DNA of 62,000 bases from Diphasiastrum complanatum (GCA_029204225.1 CM055103.1:41397368-41459367); one strand, 5' to 3'. Positions 42,075 to 53,268 are shown, counted from the stretch's first letter. Notes: a model not told the origin generated them from the letters alone. Numbers and translations: made by a program.

Positions 42075-43755
42075 CTATAATGTCTCTATGTCTACATCCA
42101 TATTACCCTCATCAGACTCCTCAGACCCAGAACTTGAGTCTTCAGATGAATTTGTATCTGAAGGTGATTCCAAACGGTCTTGATGCGCTAGAAAGGAATG
42201 AGTCATATCTATATTTTTTGGAATATCGATCGTCACAATAGTGCGACCGATGCTGTTCATGAGCTCTGCCACACAATATGACATTTTATATAAGCACACA
42301 GACCAACTTGGAGCACAAAAGGATTCAATAATGCTGCTAACACCTCGCTAAAGCTTTGCTTTCTTTTTGTGATCTGGCTTACATGACACAAAATGTTGTG
42401 CCGATTTTTCACTATCTCCGAAACACAACCTCAAGAGTTTAAATCTGCTTTGCACACACTCGCTGACATCATTCAGGGACTCAGCATTGTAAAGAACAAA
42501 TAGAATAGGCTGCAGGTTCGGAACAATTATATTATTCTCTTTCAATGGAGTTGCAAGCTCGTAGTAACCCTCAAAAACAGAACAACGTACATCATGCATT
42601 GCTTTGATGCTTGATTTGATATTGTCTTATTTGTTGTGATCCAAAAAGAGAACAATCACACAAACTTTGTGTTGTGGCGTGAGGGTTGTCAAACAATGGC
42701 AGACCATTGACAAAATGTAATTGAAGTCTAAAGACTCCAAGTTATCAAATATATACAATGTGGGACGCTCCCACAGCGAAGAAGGAAGTGTCATGAAACT
42801 TGATTCTTCAGCTCCACAACAGATGGCCTCCACATTTTTTGAAGTTTTTACTTTGTAGAAGAATTTTCATTCGGTGCTACTAGAGGTCCCAGTTTCATGC
42901 TCAGAATTGTGGACGGCAAGATATTTTTGTTTTATATTTTCTGCAGCTGCTCTCAAGGGCTTAGGTATAACACCAATCAATTTTGAAGTTATACCTTTGC
43001 CTTTTCCATAGTGCGCTCTAACCCAATTCTGACAAAAAGTCGGGTCGATGATTTTTTATAGTTGTTTTATGCTCTCTTTATTGTAGTCCACATCTGAAGG
43101 CAAGTCTTCTTTTGTAGTAAGCAAATACTGTACAACACTTAGTGCTGCCATCTCATGAACCATAAGAAGAACTCCGTCATCAATGTGTTTTTCTCTGTTT
43201 TTTCTTCCAAAATACAATTCTCCATTTACAAGCTTCTTTATAATACGATCGCACATGGCGTCTAGCATATACCTCAAAAATCTGAACAACTGAATAGATA
43301 TCGATTTGTTTTTTGTCTTCCTCGATCCCAATGCAGGTTCGTCATAGCAAATTTGATCATTTACATACAATTTCATGACTTGCATATAATTATTGAATGT
43401 TTTATCGGAACGACAGATTATTATTGTGTACTCCTCGAATTTCTCATACAAAGATGTAATTATGTGTTGTCCTGACAAAGACCCAACATTACTACTTCCA
43501 AGGACACCGTGCAAACCGAGATAAAATGCTCTCATCTGTTTCAGTTGCTCAAGATTTAGCTTCACTCCTTTAACAAAGTGTGGTCGACTCAATGAGATCC
43601 ATACATCACGTGCACGCTCCATGATTTCTAGCAGACTGCTCTTTTTTCTTTTCTCTTTCGGCTAGTGATTGAGTCTATCGGATTCAAGAACATGATACAA
43701 CACTTCCATCACCTAGTTCTCAACTATATCAAACTGACAACTCATGCTCGTGCAA
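42075..43755 (-). pseudogene. unrecognised large protein, one frame with several in-frame stops
   Basis: A single minus-strand frame can be read from about 43755 to 42075 (~560 codons) without any frameshift. Stops interrupt it near 43711 (after VEN), 43673 (after RLNH), 43056, 42869, 42627 and 42348. Landmarks in order: CTSMSCQFDIVEN, MERARDVWISLSRPHFVKGV (43622), LYEKFEEYTIIICRSDKTFN, RTKN-like basic patch, FRFLRYMLDAMCDRIIKKLV, WVRAHYGKGKGITSKLIGV, PTLYIFDNLESLDFNYILSM, PILFVLYNAESLNDVSE, and a Ser/Glu/Asp-rich tail (SNSSED-type, SGSEESDEGNMDVDIETL). No family recognised. Several stops without indels suggest either recent inactivation or an incorrectly assumed frame with introns. Confidence 0.5.
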
Positions 43756-44012
43756 ACGAGATGAGTATTCCACACCACCAGAAAATCCAGCACAGCTAGC
43801 CAGCCAAGATGGTTATACTATTGCCACAGGCCCAATGAGCAATCGCTGCTTTATTTGTGGCGATACAGGACACTTCATGGCTGACTGTAAAGTTAAAAAC
43901 CAATACCATGCAGAAGGTCCAGACTGTGTTCGCAAACACATCTTCAAGGATTGTCCTAAACAACCTAACATGATTCTTCCAGCACGTCATATATCATCTG
44001 AATCTTAGAGGT
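43745..44012 (+). pseudogene. CCHC zinc-knuckle protein fragment (gag-like)
   Basis: Plus-strand frame ending at 44009: NPAQLASQDGYTIATG, then CFICGDTGHFMADC (CX2CX4HX4C, 43850-43891), a second degenerate Cys pattern and a stop after RHISSES. Nucleocapsid-type RNA binding is likely. It begins head-to-head with the minus frame 43755-42075; whether the two belong to one element is unknown. Confidence 0.6.
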
Positions 44013-44670
44013 CTTACTAGAGCGCAACGCCAACAACAAGAGCAGCAACAAAACAATAACAAATCTGCTGACCCAGATGGAAGCCACTTGACAGCTTCCA
44101 CATTACCAGATTATGGTAATGATGACACATATGGAGAATGCAAGCTATTCGTATGATGATTTTGCGATTTTTGTTGTATTAAGTAAGCTTTATGAACAAT
44201 AATACAAGTATTAACAACCTACGTGCCCTTAAAAGTACATGGATTTGTACAAGGGATTGTCGCATTTGTAGGGATTGGTATGGCACGGATCTGCCCTAAT
44301 TCGATTACAATGTTGGGATAAAATACTTGTTTAAAATATGTACTGGTAAAAAATAATAGACAAAGTTTTTTTTTTTAAATCTTATGAAACTGAGTGATAG
44401 ATGGCATATTCTTGGAATGCATGGGTATGTTCAAGAGTTTCAAAAATGGTACTATGCCTATTATGGGTTCGAATATTGGTATGGCATGGATTTGCCCCAT
44501 ACTTGAGTGTCGTTCCATGCTATCTCTCGTTCGCAAATCACAACTTATATAATGCAGTTATTTTTCAATACGTATGTGTTTATTTTAGGAACTGATACGG
44601 TTTAGTAGCATAAGACTGATCCGAATGGCGGAATGCCCTGATACGATGATATTATGAGAAAGCCTATCGC
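44013..44670. other. no gene recognised
   Basis: Short frames only. 'tggtatggca(c/t)ggat(c/t)tgcccc' occurs at 44278 and 44478, a ~200-bp spaced repeat. Confidence 0.4.
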
Positions 44671-44671
44671 T

Positions 44672-44699
44672 AAACCCTAAACCCTAAAAATCCATTCTG

Positions 44700-44768
<69 letters not shown>

Positions 44769-44944
44769 CTCACTCTCTCCTCTATCTCTCCCTCTCTCAC
44801 CCCCACCCTATCTCCACCTGGCATATCCTTCATCTTCTCTCTCTCACCCTCTCGCGCTCTCACTTCTCCCTCTCTTCTCAACTCGGCTCTCTCTCTCTCT
44901 CTCATTGTTCTCCAAAATTCTGAAACTTAGCTCGCGATTCAAGA
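44672..44944 (+). promoter_or_regulatory. telo-box plus CT/CA-rich leader
   Basis: 'taaaccctaaaccctaaa' at 44671-44688 contains two plant telomere-type units (telo-box AAACCCTAA), known in plant promoters of growth-related genes. It is followed by (CT)n at 44704-44735, (CA)n to 44766 and a CT-rich stretch to 44905. Such an arrangement is common in plant core promoters and 5' leaders. It could equally be interstitial telomere DNA next to microsatellites. Confidence 0.4.
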
Positions 44945-45184
44945 TTGCATTCAACTGATTGCAGCGTGACAAAACTCACCATCACAGATTCGTCTATCTG
45001 CTCGAGTCCCTTCATGTCTTCATATTGTCTGCCTGCATTGATCATTGTAGTTGCCATCTCCATCTCTCTCTCAGATCTCCAACGTCACTTACAAAATTTA
45101 CACATCTTCATTGCACGTAGGTATCGCAGTCTCAGTCTCATGCATCGCAGTCACATGAGTTTGATGACCATGGCCAGGACGTGA
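44945..45184 (+). CDS. possible short first exon or small secreted/membrane protein
   Basis: Frame of about 79 codons ending at a TGA at 45182. The first codon in the listed frame is non-ATG ('ttgcattcaactgat'); the first ATG is at SPFMSSYCL (about 45014). From there it has a hydrophobic core (LPALIIVVAISISL) compatible with a signal anchor, then basic residues (HIFIARRYRSLSLMHRSHM). Preceded by the CT-rich leader. No homologue recognised; may be chance. Confidence 0.25.
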   Translation: MHSTDCSVTKLTITDSSICSSPFMSSYCLPALIIVVAISISLSDLQRHLQNLHIFIARRYRSLSLMHRSHMSLMTMART

Positions 45185-45339
45185 ATGATTCAGTTGGATC
45201 TAGTAATTAGGCATTTCATTCTGATATATATTTGTAATTTGAACATTTATGTATCAATATATATAATTTGATTAGCTTATAAAGTCCTCTACATGGATCT
45301 TCAATTGCATGTAGTCCAGTTTTAGGACAGAATGGAGCA

Positions 45340-45630
45340 GAATAACCCTCGAAACAAGAATGGCCCTCGGTATATTCCTCGAAAAAGACATGTCGCCAAT
45401 AGCTTGTTTGGGAGGGATATACCAAGGGCCCTTGGTATATCCCTCGGTATACCCATGCTATAGACAATGCAAAAACGTGAAGAAGTCTCGATTACCGAGG
45501 CAATTATTGAGGATCTTGTTTCGAGGTATACTTCAGGGTCTACACCGAGGCATACGATAGTTTTTTTTTTTTTAAATTCTTCATAAAGGCCTCAGTAATA
45601 GGGTCGGAAATCCTCCAGAATGTTGTAGTG
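45340..45630. mobile_element. CACTA transposon terminus with subterminal palindromes
   Basis: The right end is 'ccagaatgttgtagtg' (read inward: CACTACAACATTCTGG), comparable with the end at 18059 (CACTACAACGCC). The preceding 290 bp repeat the word 'cctcggtata' or its complement 'taccgagg' at about 45364, 45439, 45442, 45494, 45519 and 45549, plus a perfect 34-bp palindrome at 45412-45445. Subterminal repeats in both orientations are transposase-binding regions in known CACTA elements. No left end and no transposase were found in the window. Confidence 0.6.
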
Positions 45631-46030
45631 AACCACACAGAAAGGGATGGAAGGGCATGATCATAAGGGAATCAGTCAAGAAAGTCATCATGATCAAGGA
45701 GCTCTATGAATGCCGAAACTCGTGGAGGATCTTCTTTATTCAATACAAGAGCAAAGACATTACAAGTAAAGCTCCCTCACAAGAGAGCGAAGCTCTTAAA
45801 TAAGCAAATGAGTTGCCTAGTTGGAGCCTAAGTGGCAATTCCACAATTCCACATACAAGTGGAATTAGTTCCTCCACCAGAGGTACTCACCATCAAAAGG
45901 TGGCTCGCTCTACTTTATTTAAGAAATATTTATTGCAAATGCCTAGAAATACTAGCTCCTACATGATCAATCCATCACTTGGGATTCACCATGAGGCTTA
46001 CATACTTTCCAACTGTTTTCCTAGGTAGCA
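45631..46030. other. no gene recognised
   Basis: Moderate AT content and no open frame with a motif. A short inverted pair 'ccacttgt/acaagtgg' occurs near 45850. Confidence 0.4.
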
Positions 46031-47257
46031 TTTCTCGGCTCTCATTCTTCATCCTTCTCTTCTTTCTCAGAGACCTCCTCGGTCTAAAGTGAGAGGTGCT
46101 CTTGAAGTAGCTTTAGCCCAGCATCTTGGGGATTCCTCAACATTAGCCAACATCATCCTCCCCTAATCTGTTGCAGGACCCACTGCAACACATATCGAAT
46201 GATGTTTCTTTCGCTTCGGCATTGGCTCTTTCTTTGGCACCTGGAAAAGCGTAGATTCATGTTTGCTTGCATAAAACCAAGTGCTTATTTTTTGCAAAAA
46301 CTTGTTTTACCAAATTTGGGATCTCTCAATGGCCTATCATATTCCCGCACGCTTGAAAACATCTTGCGTATCCTTCGAATATCAAGAACCGAAATTTGTT
46401 ACCAAGTTGGAGTGGCCCCAAATATTCCCGCATCTCTTGTACGAACTTGAATTCTTGCCATTCTTCAATCATTAAGACATACCGTGAGGACATGAAGGCC
46501 GCTCGATAGTAGAGTCGGGCCATCACGCGGTGGTCATCTTTTGAATGCAGAGCCATGTTGGGATTGATCATGATTGGGTTCAAGCCTCAATCCCAAAAAC
46601 AATCTTGATTCATAAGGAAGGCCAAGGATCGGCAATAAGCCGCAGCTTCATGTACACACTTGTCAGCACTAGACTTATGTTTGTGGCCAAAGTCTAGTAG
46701 CTGCAATCTGAGCTCATCCTACGATGAGTTTTCTGTAATTCTTGGAATTACCGGACAATTAATAACCTCATTCCTTGATCGCTCTGTAGGCCATGGATTT
46801 CTTCTTTTCATAGGCATAAAAGAGATCAACCCTTTTCTAGGAGGGCATCCTTAAGTATTCTTGTAGCCTCCTATTGTCTTTCAGAACCTTGCTTCTTCAT
46901 TTCGGCTATGGCAGGGTGGCAATTATGTCCAACCTTGAAGAATATTTGTTGTGGTCCAGGTCCTCTCTTCCTCCTCTCATAGATCGAGGGTACTTTCTTT
47001 GAAACCTCTCAAACTCCCGAGTATCGACCATCCTTGGTTTCGGCTTGATTGGTTGTGTTGGCTAGTTTTCTTGGAGGCCCGACCAGATACTCATCCAATG
47101 ACTTGGTGCCCTTGTCGTCTTTTCTGGCCCTTTCACTGATTGAAGGTCCTGCCTCACCAATGTCGAAACCTGATGGCAGTGGCGAAAAACTTTGAGTGGT
47201 TGGCAGCACATCTTGAGGATCACCAATCTCTTCAGCCGCATTTTGGATTTCGGCCAT
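46031..47257 (-). pseudogene. unrecognised degraded ORF
   Basis: Minus-strand stretches 47257-47009 (Ser/Pro/acidic: AEEIGDPQDVLPTTQSF) and 46670-46326 (MNPIMINPNMALHSKDDHRV, ARLYYRAAFMSSRYVLMIEE) are clearly protein-like, separated by stops and shifts. Spacing and composition suggest the start of a transposon polyprotein or a host protein pseudogene. No zinc knuckle, protease or RT motif. Confidence 0.3.
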
Positions 47258-47277
47258 GTCAGGTGGGTTTAAAGTTT

Positions 47278-47975
47278 AGGGTCTGGTGGAGATCTAGAAT
47301 CGGTTGAGTTGTGGTCTGGGTGAGATTCAAGATCTAGTCCAGACATGGTGAAAATGTGGTCCAATGGAGATCTGGATCCGGTCCGAGGTTGTGAAGTGTG
47401 GTCCAGTCGAGATCTAGACTCGGTCGAGATTATCTAGTCGAGATCTGGATGTTGTGAAGTGTGGTTCGGTCGAGATCTAGACTCATCGGTCTGCTTGAGA
47501 TCTAGACATGGAAAAGTTGTGGTGCGGTCGAGATCTGGACTCGATTGAGATTCTGGATTCGGTAGAGATGTGGTCTGGTTGAAATTTTGGATCCGGTCCG
47601 GTCGAGATTTGTATGTGGTGAAGATGTGGTCCGGTTGATATCAGGTCCGCCTTCGAGATCTGGACGTTGTGAAATGTGGTCCTTTCTAGATCTAGACTTG
47701 GTCAAGATCAAGTCCAGTCGAGATCTAGACTCAATCAATCGAGATTCGATCTGGACGTGGTGAAGCAGTGGTCCTGGACTCGATCGAGATCCGCCGGTTC
47801 AAGATATGGACGTTGTGAAGTGTGGTCCGGTCGAGATTGAGATTCGGTCGAGATCTGGACGTTGTGAAGTGTGGTCCGGTCAAGATCTAGACTCAGTCGA
47901 GATTTGGTGTAGGTCCGATCGAGATCATAAGGTCAGGATCCGGTTGAGATCAATCTGCTCGAGAACCTAGAACGT
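47278..47975. repeat. GGTCGAGATC minisatellite, ~0.7 kb
   Basis: Degenerate units built from 'gtggtccggtcgagatct' plus 'agactcggtcgagatctgg' and 'acgttgtgaagt' recur throughout. The words 'gagatct' and 'gtggtcc' each occur many times. The Arg/Ser-rich minus frame (SRSRLDLILTKSRSR) is a translation of it. Confidence 0.9.
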
Positions 47976-48560
47976 GATACTACAAGAAGTTGTGTGGGTG
48001 TGAGAAGAAGGGTATGGTGGTGTGGACAGATGGAGTGGGCATGGAGATCAACTACGAAAATGTTGGGAACTCTTCATATTTAGGGATGGTTTAGAAACTG
48101 GTTGTAGGGATCTTAGGTGAAAAACTTTTGTTTTTTTTTGCATGTAAACACATTTTCATTCAACATTTTGGATTTTATAGTATTTTCATGATATGTATTG
48201 AGGTTAGTTTATTAGGATGAGGCTTTTGTTTGGTTCATCCTTTTTGGTATTATTTAGCCCATATCATGTTGTAAAAATTAGGTTGATAATGAATAGTTGA
48301 AGCAAGGTTTCATCATAGCTCCTTTAGCAAATAAATTATCGGTAATCCTTTTGGATGATAAAAGTTTTACATTAAGCCTAAGTGACAACTTACCTCAATT
48401 TGGGATGAGCGAAAAAATAGATTTGAAGAGTGAGGTGTTAATGTAAATGGTCAATGCTTTAGGTGGATAAAGAAATATAATTTTTTTTGCAAATTAGCAA
48501 TATGTATTCAAAGTTGGACGAGAGGTAATAGTGAAGATTCAGGAAACCACAATTTCATAA
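47976..48560. other. AT-rich, no gene recognised
   Basis: Begins with 'tactacaagaagttgtgtg', which resembles a transposon end but has no partner. The rest is AT-rich with only short frames. Confidence 0.4.
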
Positions 48561-48695
48561 GAATGAATGATGGTGACTGATTTTTAGAGGATAACATGTC
48601 TCAATATTGTAGGTTGGGTCCATGAATGAATGAATGATGGCGACTGATTTTTAGAGGATAACATGTCTCAATATTGTAGGTTGGGTCCATGAAGG
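48561..48695. repeat. 67-bp tandem duplication
   Basis: The unit beginning 'gaatgaatgatgg(t/c)gactg' and ending 'ggttgggtccat' occurs at 48561 and 48628 with one visible substitution. Recent local duplication. Confidence 0.93.
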
Positions 48696-48839
48696 CATGT
48701 GTGGACGTTTCAGAGAGAGAACATGTAACATGGACAAGGACCTATAGATAATGTGAAGGGCTCATGTTGCCCCACATATAATACCTCCATGATAGTATCA
48801 TAAGTAAAGGCATTTTACATAACCAGATCTAAGCCATGT

Positions 48840-49646
48840 TTGGCTCTAAAAGTTTCAAACTTCTCTTTACTTAAAGCTTTCGTAAATATATCAACAACTT
48901 GCAACAACATAGAACAGTGTGCAATACTTCTATCTTCAGATTGTAGTTTTTCACGCACAAAGTGGTATTTTACCTCAATATGTTTTGTTTAGGCATAAAA
49001 GACAAGATTCTTAGCCAATTGTATCCCACTTTGGTTGTCACAAAAAATACCAGTAGGATTGTACCTGCTTCATGCCAATTTCACGTAACAACTTACGCAG
49101 CCAAATAGCCTCCTGAGTGGCAGAACTTAACGCTTTATATTCAGCTTCTGTAGAAGAAAGAGAAATGGTGTCTTGCTTCTTGCTAGACCATGAAAAACAA
49201 CCGGTACCAAAATTGAAGGCATAACTTGTTGTTGACTTTCTATCATCTACATTTCCTGCCCAATCAGTGTCAACGTAACCTTGCAACTTAGGTAAAGCAA
49301 TTTGTCTTTTGTAGACCAGGCCACGGTTAGGTGTACCTTTCACATACCTCAAAATCCTTTTTGCAGCCTTCCAATGATCCATAGTGGGTGATGACATGAA
49401 TTGGCTAATCAGACTTACAACATAGCAGATATCAGGATGTGTAGTCATAAGATAGATCAAACTCCCAAGTAGCTGACGAAATAAAGTAGCGTCAACATGT
49501 GCACTATCATCAACACGAGATAATTTCTTACCAACTTCGCAAGGGGTGATGGAAGGTTTGCACTCTGTCATGCGAAATCTCTCTAATATTTCGTGCACAT
49601 ACTTGTTTTGACATAACCTGATATCATTGCCAGTATACTTCGACAC
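48840..49646 (-). pseudogene. copia RNase H
   Basis: Main frame 49646-49038: LCQNKYVHEILERFRM, LLGSLIYLMTTHPDICYVVS, HWKAAKRILRYVKGTPNRGL, then RNase H YVDTDWAGNVDDRKSTT (Asp), SSTEAEYKALSSATQEAIWL (Glu). A frame break follows at about 49040, and the C-terminus (KLLEPNMA-like) is readable in other frames to 48840. The third acidic region (FCDSQSG in element 3) is disrupted here by the break. Same family as element 3. Confidence 0.9.
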
Positions 49647-50821
49647 CCAAACAATAGTGCATAAGATCTAAATCTGTCATCTCAAATTGCTTGCATAAGT
49701 TGGCTTTGATAGAATGAATGAGATTCTCATCATTGTCTATGATAATAATATCATCAACATAAAGTACAATCAAGACAATGCTATCTTCGTTTATAAGAAC
49801 ATAAAGATTTGGATCTGAATTTGTTCTTACAAACTCATGAGAAAGAAAGTAATTCTCACTGCGTCCATACCATGCGCATGGCGCTTGCTTAAGGCCATAA
49901 AGTTCTTTGCGTAGTTTGCATACCTTATGTTCTTGTCCTTTTGCCATAAAGCCCTGTGGTTGGACCATGTAAACTTCTTCCTCTAAGTCACCATTCAAAA
50001 AATGCAGACTTCACATCCATTTGATGGATCTTCCACCCAAAATGAGATGCTAAGGTGACGATAAGGTGTAGTGTAGTCCACTTAGCCACTGGAGCAAATG
50101 TCTCTTCATAGTCAATTCCTTTATTTTGCTCATAGCCCTTCAATACTAGGTGTGCCTTATGCTTTGCTATCATGCCATCCGCATGAAACTTTGTTCTAAA
50201 CACCCATTTGTTGTCAATGGGTTTCTCTCCAAGTTGTAGATCAACTAACTCCCATGTATCATGCCTGTGGATGGACCCCATCTCCTCTTCCACTGCCCTT
50301 TGCCACTCTTTGTGATCCTTTGCCTCATCAAAGGTTGATGGCTCTTGACACTTCAAAATGTCACTCATTAGGGCATAGTTCACATGATAGTGATCAGGAG
50401 ACTTCCTTTCTTGTATTGATCTTCTCACTTCTTCTTGTGTGCTAGATCCTGGTTGATTTAGCTTTGCATCCTTCATGATCTTTTCATACCATTTTGGTAT
50501 CTTAGACTCAGGTGATACACTTCGCGGAGAGTATGTGTCCCAAGGAGTGTCCAAGTAATGTCTTTTACTTCCAACCGGTTTCTCCTTTGTTGTTCCTATT
50601 GGCAAGTACCTTCCCCTAGGCTCTTGGATAGGTGGTGTCTTCTCATACTCACCCTCTCGACCTTCACCTTCATGTGCATCATCATGTGGAGCATCTTCTT
50701 CATCTTCTTCTTCCAAGATTTTGGGAAGTCTTTTGATGCTTTCATCACTTGCATGGTCTTCATCTTCATATCTATGCGTCTCATCAAAAATCACATCTTT
50801 GTTTATGTGAATCTTGTTCAT
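49624..50821 (-). pseudogene. copia reverse transcriptase and preceding linker
   Basis: Frame 50821-49988 starts with HINKDVIFDETHRYEDED (segment after integrase). It has an acidic linker with runs of Glu/Asp, then RT: WELVDLQLGEKPIDNKWVF, GYEQNKGIDYEETFAPVAKW, QMDVKSAFFEW. A one-base shift gives frame 49998-49624: NGDLEEEVYMVQPQGFM, ELYGLKQAPCAWYG and active site VLYVDDIIIIDND. The catalytic YVDD is intact, but the frame is broken at 49990 and again at ~49640. Confidence 0.92.
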
Positions 50822-50905
50822 TACAGGATCAAAACACCTATACGCCTTCGTCTTCTCATCATAACCGACAAAGATACACTTGATTGCTTTGGCATCAACT
50901 TTCTT

Positions 50906-51166
50906 TCACTCCTCCTTTGGCACATGTACATAGGCCCTACATCCAATGACATGAAACTTGTCGATTTTTGGCTTTATTCCTATAAATGCTTCTTCAGGAG
51001 TCACATTTGGAACCGCAACTATAGGGCTCTTGTTTTGCAAGAATGTTGTTGCACTGCACGCTTCCGACCAAAGCGAATCGGTCAAGCCCATTTGCTTCAT
51101 CATGGAGCGTGCACTCTCCATAATAGTCATGTTTTTCCTTTCAGCTACACCATTACCATGCGACAT
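50906..51166 (-). pseudogene. copia integrase C-terminal fragment
   Basis: Begins abruptly with SHGNGVAERKNMTIMESARS. This is the third catalytic segment with Glu retained, followed by LWSEACSATTFLQNKSP and KPKIDKFHVIGCRAYVHVP. The upstream two Asp-containing segments and the zinc-binding domain are missing: the gag frame ends within ~20 bp on the other side of the junction, so a deletion of roughly 1.5-2 kb (family-typical length, inferred) joined the zinc-knuckle tail to integrase. Confidence 0.88.
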
Positions 51167-52020
51167 GTGTGATTGTGTGTCTCATCATCTTCCCCATCAT
51201 CTTCGGCAATGTTGCCTTGTTGCTTCACTTTTTCCGCATCTATGTTCGCTTTCTTCTTGTAACACTCACGTGCCCAATGACTCGGTTTGTCACAATAGTA
51301 ACATTTGTCTTTCTTCTTCTTTTTCACCTTTGATGACAACTCTCCCTCATCATCATCATCCTTGGATTTCTCAGGAATCCTCTTCCACCCTTTTTGCTTG
51401 TCTTTAGCAAACAAATCTTGATCATCCTATGGGGTTTGCCTTGACTTCACCACCTCGCGGCACTGCTCTTCCTGCGACATGATTCTGTGGAAGTCTTCAA
51501 AAGTAGGCAATCTCTCCCTTGAAGTGATGTCACTCACGAACATTTGTAGACATTCTGAAACACCGCTCATAGTGGTATGTACCAATTCAACGTCCCTAAT
51601 TGTTTTTCCAATTGCCACAAGTTGATCTTTCAGCTCCTTTATCTTGGTGAAGAAAGATCCCACCGATTTATCTTCTTCCATCCTGATTGCGTTCAACCTC
51701 GACTTCAAAAACATGGCTCAAGCTAGATTGCAAGTTTGAAATTTCATTCTAAGAGCTTCTCAAGCTCCCCTATTTGTCGTGGCATCACTTATATGGGTGA
51801 TCACATGGTCTTTCACTGAAAGGTTGATCAAGGACAATGCTCTCTGCGCCTTTTTATCAAAGGCCCTCATGTCACCTGGAGTGGTATTAGGCCGAACTTC
51901 AATACTAGCAACAATGTCCCATAACTCATTTTCCATCAAAATGCTCTTCATTTTGAATTTCCAGATGTTGTAGTTAGTTGCATCGTCCAAAATCGCCTCA
52001 TTGATGTTTGCCATTTCCAA
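51145..52020 (-). pseudogene. copia gag with intact zinc knuckle
   Basis: Three consecutive stretches: 52020-51760 (ATG start MEMANINEAILDDATNYNIW, KKAQRALSLINLSVKDHVIT), 51714-51427 (MFLKSRLNAIRMEEDKSVGS, ELVHTTMSGVSECLQMFVSD) and 51414-51145 (lysine-rich linker, then CYYCDKPSHWARECYKK, a complete CX2CX4HX4C). Separated by a frameshift near 51730 and a stop near 51425. Best-preserved gag of the family in this window. Confidence 0.9.
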
Positions 52021-53268
52021 ACTTCTTAAAACTCCACTTGTAGGTTAAAAAGTGTATGTCGAAGCCAACCGTGATGTCAGAAATAAAAAATAATGACCTG
52101 AAATTTTTGGCTTACCAAGCCACCCGCCGCTTTTCCTCCAAATTGAAAGCCAAACTGGCGTCGCCTTCCGAAATGCTTCTCATCACCAACTCCCAACTAT
52201 GTGTCCAATGGAATGGTGAAATCACTTTTGGCATGCTCCAAACAGTTTCTCCATGGTAATCACTTTGTTTTGACGTACCGTACTTGCAGGTACAGTCCGG
52301 GTGCCTTTCGTTTGGAGGCTATAGCCTTTCGTTTGGCCAAAATAAGCTAAAGGAGGTGAAAATAAGGGCACTTTATGTTTTTGAACTGTCTTTTCACCTT
52401 GAAGGGACTTCACTCTTCACCAACTTTAGGACCCAACTCAAATTTCAGCTTGAAAATTTTTAATGAAGTTGCAATGCACTTTGCACTTTAGACCCCCTAT
52501 GACATTTGAATTGGACCCACGCTGATCCGATGGCTATGGGATAATCAACGGTTTATATCCAATTCGATCTCAACCGTTCATGAACTTAGAGCTCAATCCT
52601 TCAATCCACAATGTGTTCGTGCACTGAGAGGAGCTCTTCAAGACACTGGGCACTTATATACACCGGCTCCACTCTCCTACTGCCCGCGCGTGATCTTGCC
52701 TCCTCCTCTTTTGTTTCTATGCATTCCACCAGGGTTTTTAGCTATGGTGGGAGCTGGAGACAACCTTGTTGTTCTCCCTATCCTGTCTGCGGCCAGCACA
52801 ACTGCTTAACACACTTTCATACACCCTCCGACACCCAGCTACACGTTTTCACAGCTTCGAAAAAGCTTTAGAAACATGAGAGATTCACAGTTGCTCAACT
52901 TAAAACCCTAGCAGAACAAAGGATGAGCATTTTTGGACTTTATTCAATCTTTTTCAAAAATGCTTTTTGTAGCTACCTATCCCACTGAGGTCGCCCTACA
53001 ACAAGCTGACTTTTGCTCCAAACCGCTCTTCAAACGGTATCCGATTGAATTCAAGCCAATCACAAACGCCAAGCAACCCTCCTATTGAATTTTGGGCTTC
53101 AATTTTTGCTTGCTTTCTGCTTCAGCTGACAATTCCATGTCTCTGAATCCGTTTTATAGTTTTGAGCTGTTCCACGAATCTCCACAGACTCGGTTTTGTG
53201 ATTCCTAGCCAACAAACCGTCGTGAATTTGCAGCTCTTTGTTCCTGTCCGGTGATTGTAGCCACCAAG
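52021..53268 (-). other. copia element 5 untranslated leader
   Basis: About 1.25 kb between PBS and gag, unusually long for copia. Homologous over ~400 bp to the leaders at 22900-23290 and 4300-4440. It contains short frames only, so it is taken as a packaging/leader region. Confidence 0.7.

Noticed and set aside
47970-47995. 'tactacaagaagttgtgtg' as a CACTA left end
   Set aside because: The first base is T instead of C and no matching right end or target duplication could be found.
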